A DNA stretch of 64,000 nucleotides from Amycolatopsis azurea DSM 43854. Its GTDB lineage: Bacteria > Actinomycetota > Actinomycetes > Mycobacteriales > Pseudonocardiaceae. Position 1 is the stretch's first letter. Each line of letters starts with the position of its first letter. Below are positions 62,351 through 64,000 of the stretch, one piece after another. Location: the NCBI RefSeq assembly GCF_001995215.1, contig NZ_MUXN01000002.1, positions 535,380 to 599,379 of the forward strand, in the 5' to 3' direction. The notes under the pieces are model-generated. The model saw only the letters and a program-made list of their open reading frames with translations, searched no databases and was not told the origin of the DNA. A program made the translations under genes and the position numbers.

Positions 62351-62410
62351 CTACGCCTTTTCGGCCAACGCGGCCGCGGTCAAGGTGGCCCAGTGCGGCT
62401 GAGGCTTCGG
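62351..62410 (-). pseudogene. Fragment resembling the 3' end of a GntR regulator gene
   Basis: On the minus strand the last codons before TAG (62351-62353) read ATLTAAALAEKA, close to the end of the GntR protein at 62802 (LTLTAAALTEGS). The nucleotide match includes AACGCGGCCGCGGTCA. No upstream reading frame continues the similarity, so it is at most a decayed C-terminal fragment. Confidence 0.3.
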
Positions 62411-62417
62411 TCCAGGT

Positions 62418-62465
62418 GGTCGTGAGCGGTAAGTCGCGTTCTAACGACACTTACCACTCACGACC
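62418..62465. repeat. 17-bp inverted repeat (hairpin A)
   Basis: Left arm 62418-62434 (GGTCGTGAGCGGTAAGT) pairs with 62449-62465 (ACTTACCACTCACGACC) at 16 of 17 positions. Its right half is reused in the 28-nt direct repeat. Confidence 0.75.
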
Positions 62466-62467
62466 CC
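62440..62467 (+). repeat. 28-nt direct repeat, copy 1
   Basis: Identical over 28 nt to 62753-62780; begins TCTAACGACACTTACC. Confidence 0.85.
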
Positions 62468-62511
62468 CTGCGCCGAAGCGGCGCCGGCGCGTGGTTGCCG
62501 ACGGCGGCGTC

Positions 62512-62558
62512 GCGAAAGCCACGTTCGCAACGTTGAAGGTTGCGAACGTGGCTTTCGC
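62512..62558. repeat. 20-bp perfect inverted repeat (hairpin B)
   Basis: GCGAAAGCCACGTTCGCAAC (62512-62531) and its exact complement at 62539-62558, with a 7-nt loop. A 17/20 match to one arm is at 41310-41329, pointing to a dispersed repeat family. Confidence 0.85.
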
Positions 62559-62609
62559 AACGCGTCCTCCACGCTCGGTCTCGGGCTTGCGCTGGATGGC
62601 GGTGTGGTC

Positions 62610-62656
62610 GACGGGGGAGGATTCCGGACGTTGAACGTCCGGATTCTTCCCCCGTC
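62610..62656. repeat. 22-bp near-perfect inverted repeat (hairpin C)
   Basis: Arms 62610-62631 and 62635-62656 pair at 20 of 22 positions around a 3-nt loop (TGA); core TCCGGACGT / ACGTCCGGA. Confidence 0.8.
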
Positions 62657-62752
62657 ACGTCGTCTGCCAGCGGATGCGGTCGTCGAGCCCGGCAGTCACG
62701 AAACCGCTACCCCTCGCGCAGGTCAGGCGTGGGTAGGCAAATGCTGGTCCGC

Positions 62753-62780
62753 TCTAACGACACTTACCACTCACGACCCC
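62753..62780 (+). repeat. 28-nt direct repeat, copy 2
   Basis: Exact copy of 62440-62467, without the inverted partner. No gene is supported between 62247 and 62801; short ORFs there only translate the palindromes. Confidence 0.85.
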
Positions 62781-62801
62781 TGCCGACGCTCACTGATCGC
62801 G

Positions 62802-63461
62802 CTAAGAACCTTCGGTCAACGCGGCCGCGGTCAGGGTGAGATGCCTGGTCAGCGCCTCGGCCGCCGCGTCGGCGTCACGTGCCAGCGCGGTCTCCTCCAG
62901 TAGGCGGTGTTCGGCGAGGTGGTCGCGGTCGGGGGCACGGTGCGCCGCCCATCGGCGGGCCAGTTCGCTCGCGGTCCACAGCCGGTCGAAGGTCTCCAGC
63001 AGGACCGGGTTCCCGCAGCCGTCCAGGAGGGTGCGATGGAAAAGGCGGTGCGCCTCGGACCACGCGCCGCTGATGTACTCGCCCTCCTCGGGCACGAACG
63101 GCGGCGTCCGGCTCAGGCGGTGGTGCGCGGCGCGGACGCGGGCCTCCCAGTCGAGGTCGCCGCGTTCGATCGAGAGGCGCAGCACGAGCGGTTCGATGGT
63201 CCGGCGGGCCTCGGTGATCTCCTGCCAGCGGCGATCGGAGAAGGCCGGGACGGCGAAGCCGCGATTCGGCAGCCTGTCGGCGAGGCCGTCGCCGACCACG
63301 CGCACGAGCGCTTCGCGGACGACGGCCAGGCTCACACCCTGTTCCTTCGCGAGGTCCTGCGGTTTGAGCGCGGCGCCGGGGGCATGGTCGCCGCGCATGA
63401 TCGCGTCCCGCAGGCGGGTGTACACCTGCTCGGAGAGCATCTGCTTGTCCGGTGAAGACAT
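62802..63461 (-). CDS. GntR-family regulator (FadR subfamily)
   Basis: A 219-aa regulator with an N-terminal winged helix (~1-70; YTRLRDAIMRGDHAPGAALKPQDLAKEQGVSLAVVREAL) and a helical FCD ligand/metal domain (~80-215). In the FCD domain, EARRTIEPLVLR and AHRLFHRTLLDGCGNPVL carry the usual Asp/Glu and His ligands. It is divergent from the PEBP gene across 55 nt containing a perfect 16-bp palindrome, so it probably represses both. TATGCT (63468-63473, read on the minus strand) ends 6 nt before the ATG, suggesting a leaderless message. Confidence 0.86.
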   Translation of the reverse strand: MSSPDKQMLSEQVYTRLRDAIMRGDHAPGAALKPQDLAKEQGVSLAVVREALVRVVGDGLADRLPNRGFAVPAFSDRRWQEITEARRTIEPLVLRLSIERGDLDWEARVRAAHHRLSRTPPFVPEEGEYISGAWSEAHRLFHRTLLDGCGNPVLLETFDRLWTASELARRWAAHRAPDRDHLAEHRLLEETALARDADAAAEALTRHLTLTAAALTEGS

Positions 63462-63484
63462 CCTCGAAGCATAGACGAACCGAT

Positions 63485-63500
63485 AGATAATCGATTATCT
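63485..63500. promoter_or_regulatory. Perfect 16-bp palindromic operator
   Basis: AGATAATCGATTATCT lies midway between the divergent GntR and PEBP genes and upstream of both -10 boxes. It is AT-rich compared with its surroundings, as regulator sites often are. GntR is the obvious candidate to bind it. Confidence 0.65.
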
Positions 63501-63504
63501 GTGT

Positions 63505-63510
63505 TATGGT
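63505..63510 (+). promoter_or_regulatory. -10 box TATGGT of a leaderless transcript
   Basis: TATGGT ends 6 nt before ATG 63517; there is no Shine-Dalgarno. Confidence 0.45.
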
Positions 63511-63516
63511 CGATTT

Positions 63517-64000
63517 ATGAACGACCCCTTCGCTCGCTTGCCCGAGGTCCCCTCCTTCACGCTAACCAGTAGTTCTGTCGTCGACGGTGCCGCCTGGGCG
63601 CTCGATCAGCTGGCTGGCAAAGACGTCTCTCCTCAGCTGAGCTGGAGCGGCGCCCCGCTGGGTACCAAGAGTTACGCCGTCACGGTCTACGACCCCGACG
63701 CCCCGACCGGTTCCGGTTTCTGGCACTGGGCGGTCGCCGACATCCCCGCCACCGTCACCGAGTTGCCCGAAGGTGCGGGTGACGACACCGGGGCGGGGCT
63801 GCCCGAGGGCGCCCTCCAGCTGCCCAACGACGCCCGCGTGGCCCGTTTCCTCGGTGCTGCCCCGCCCGTCGGGCACGGCGTGCACCGCTACTTCGTCGTG
63901 GTGCACGCCCTCGACGTCGAGTCGCTCGGTGTCCCGGCCGACGCCACGCCCGCCCTGCTCGGCTTCACGATGGCCTCGCACGTGCTCGGCCGCGCGGTCC
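63517..64000 (+). CDS. YbhB/YbcL-type PEBP family protein (3' end cut by window)
   Basis: The first 161 codons of a phosphatidylethanolamine-binding/Raf-kinase-inhibitor-like protein, usually ~175-180 aa, so only the last ~15-20 residues are missing. The family core is present: [25 protein letters not shown] and [12 protein letters not shown]. The DPDAP and HRY segments line the anion-binding pocket. The bacterial function is unclear. It is divergent from the GntR gene, with a palindrome between. Confidence 0.85.
   Translation, partial: MNDPFARLPEVPSFTLTSSSVVDGAAWALDQLAGKDVSPQLSWSGAPLGTKSYAVTVYDPDAPTGSGFWHWAVADIPATVTELPEGAGDDTGAGLPEGALQLPNDARVARFLGAAPPVGHGVHRYFVVVHALDVESLGVPADATPALLGFTMASHVLGRAV

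Noticed and set aside
62416-62903. Short ORFs in the repeat-rich gap
   Set aside because: Their peptides are translations of the palindromes; no ribosome-binding sites or family similarity.
1-64000. CRISPR arrays, rRNA, complete tRNA genes, intact insertion sequences
   Set aside because: No spaced repeat array, rRNA-like stretch, full cloverleaf or transposase/integrase coding sequence was seen.

Overview
The window is high-GC DNA from an actinomycete, most likely a Pseudonocardiaceae member close to Amycolatopsis. The inference rests on GC-rich third codon positions, frequent GTG starts, several apparently leaderless genes, F420-type enzymes, and a racemase-family protein that closely resembles the known Amycolatopsis N-acylamino acid racemase. 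This was read from sequence alone, without database searches.

Region 1 (35-21785, all + strand) is a defence locus. Its right half is a complete Wadjet-type condensin set in the order jetA-jetB-jetC-jetD, each gene overlapping the next by 4 nt. Upstream on the same strand lie three very large genes: a DEDDh exonuclease/DinG-like/RecQ-like fusion (1933 aa), a 683-aa protein I cannot assign, and a 1911-aa STAND-like ATPase. I know of no named system with this seven-gene make-up, and it is the strongest novelty candidate here. A tRNA 3'-end-like fragment (21889-21917) and paired hairpins follow jetD, which suggests an island boundary.

Region 2 (22172-25487) holds two luciferase-like oxidoreductases, a secreted trypsin-fold protein with no catalytic triad, a small secreted protein on the other strand, and a 45-aa membrane protein with its own promoter. 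Region 3 (25719-36225) looks like a catabolic cluster: GMC oxidoreductase, aldehyde dehydrogenase, MHS-type transporter, YtcJ-like amidohydrolase, double-module AsnC regulator, acyl-CoA ligase, SDR and TetR. It has a KstR-type palindrome before the GMC gene and a repeated operator between SDR and TetR.

Region 4 (36317-41137) has a membrane protein, a secreted NucA/NucB-type nuclease, two unknowns and a DUF222/HNH endonuclease with an SOS box over its start codon. Region 5 (41409-53985, - strand) is a compact non-ribosomal peptide operon: A-T-reductase synthetase, aldo/keto reductase, an A-T-C-A-T-TE synthetase fused to an MFS exporter, a PLP enzyme and a tyrosine-phosphatase-like protein. Divergent from it is a coupled GNAT/N-succinylamino acid racemase pair.

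Region 6 (56114-64000) carries an epoxide hydrolase, secreted proteins, a GH84 hexosaminidase, a 555-bp gap full of long palindromes, a GntR regulator and a PEBP-family gene cut by the window end. Neighbouring genes are tightly packed, and convergent pairs often overlap by 4-20 nt.
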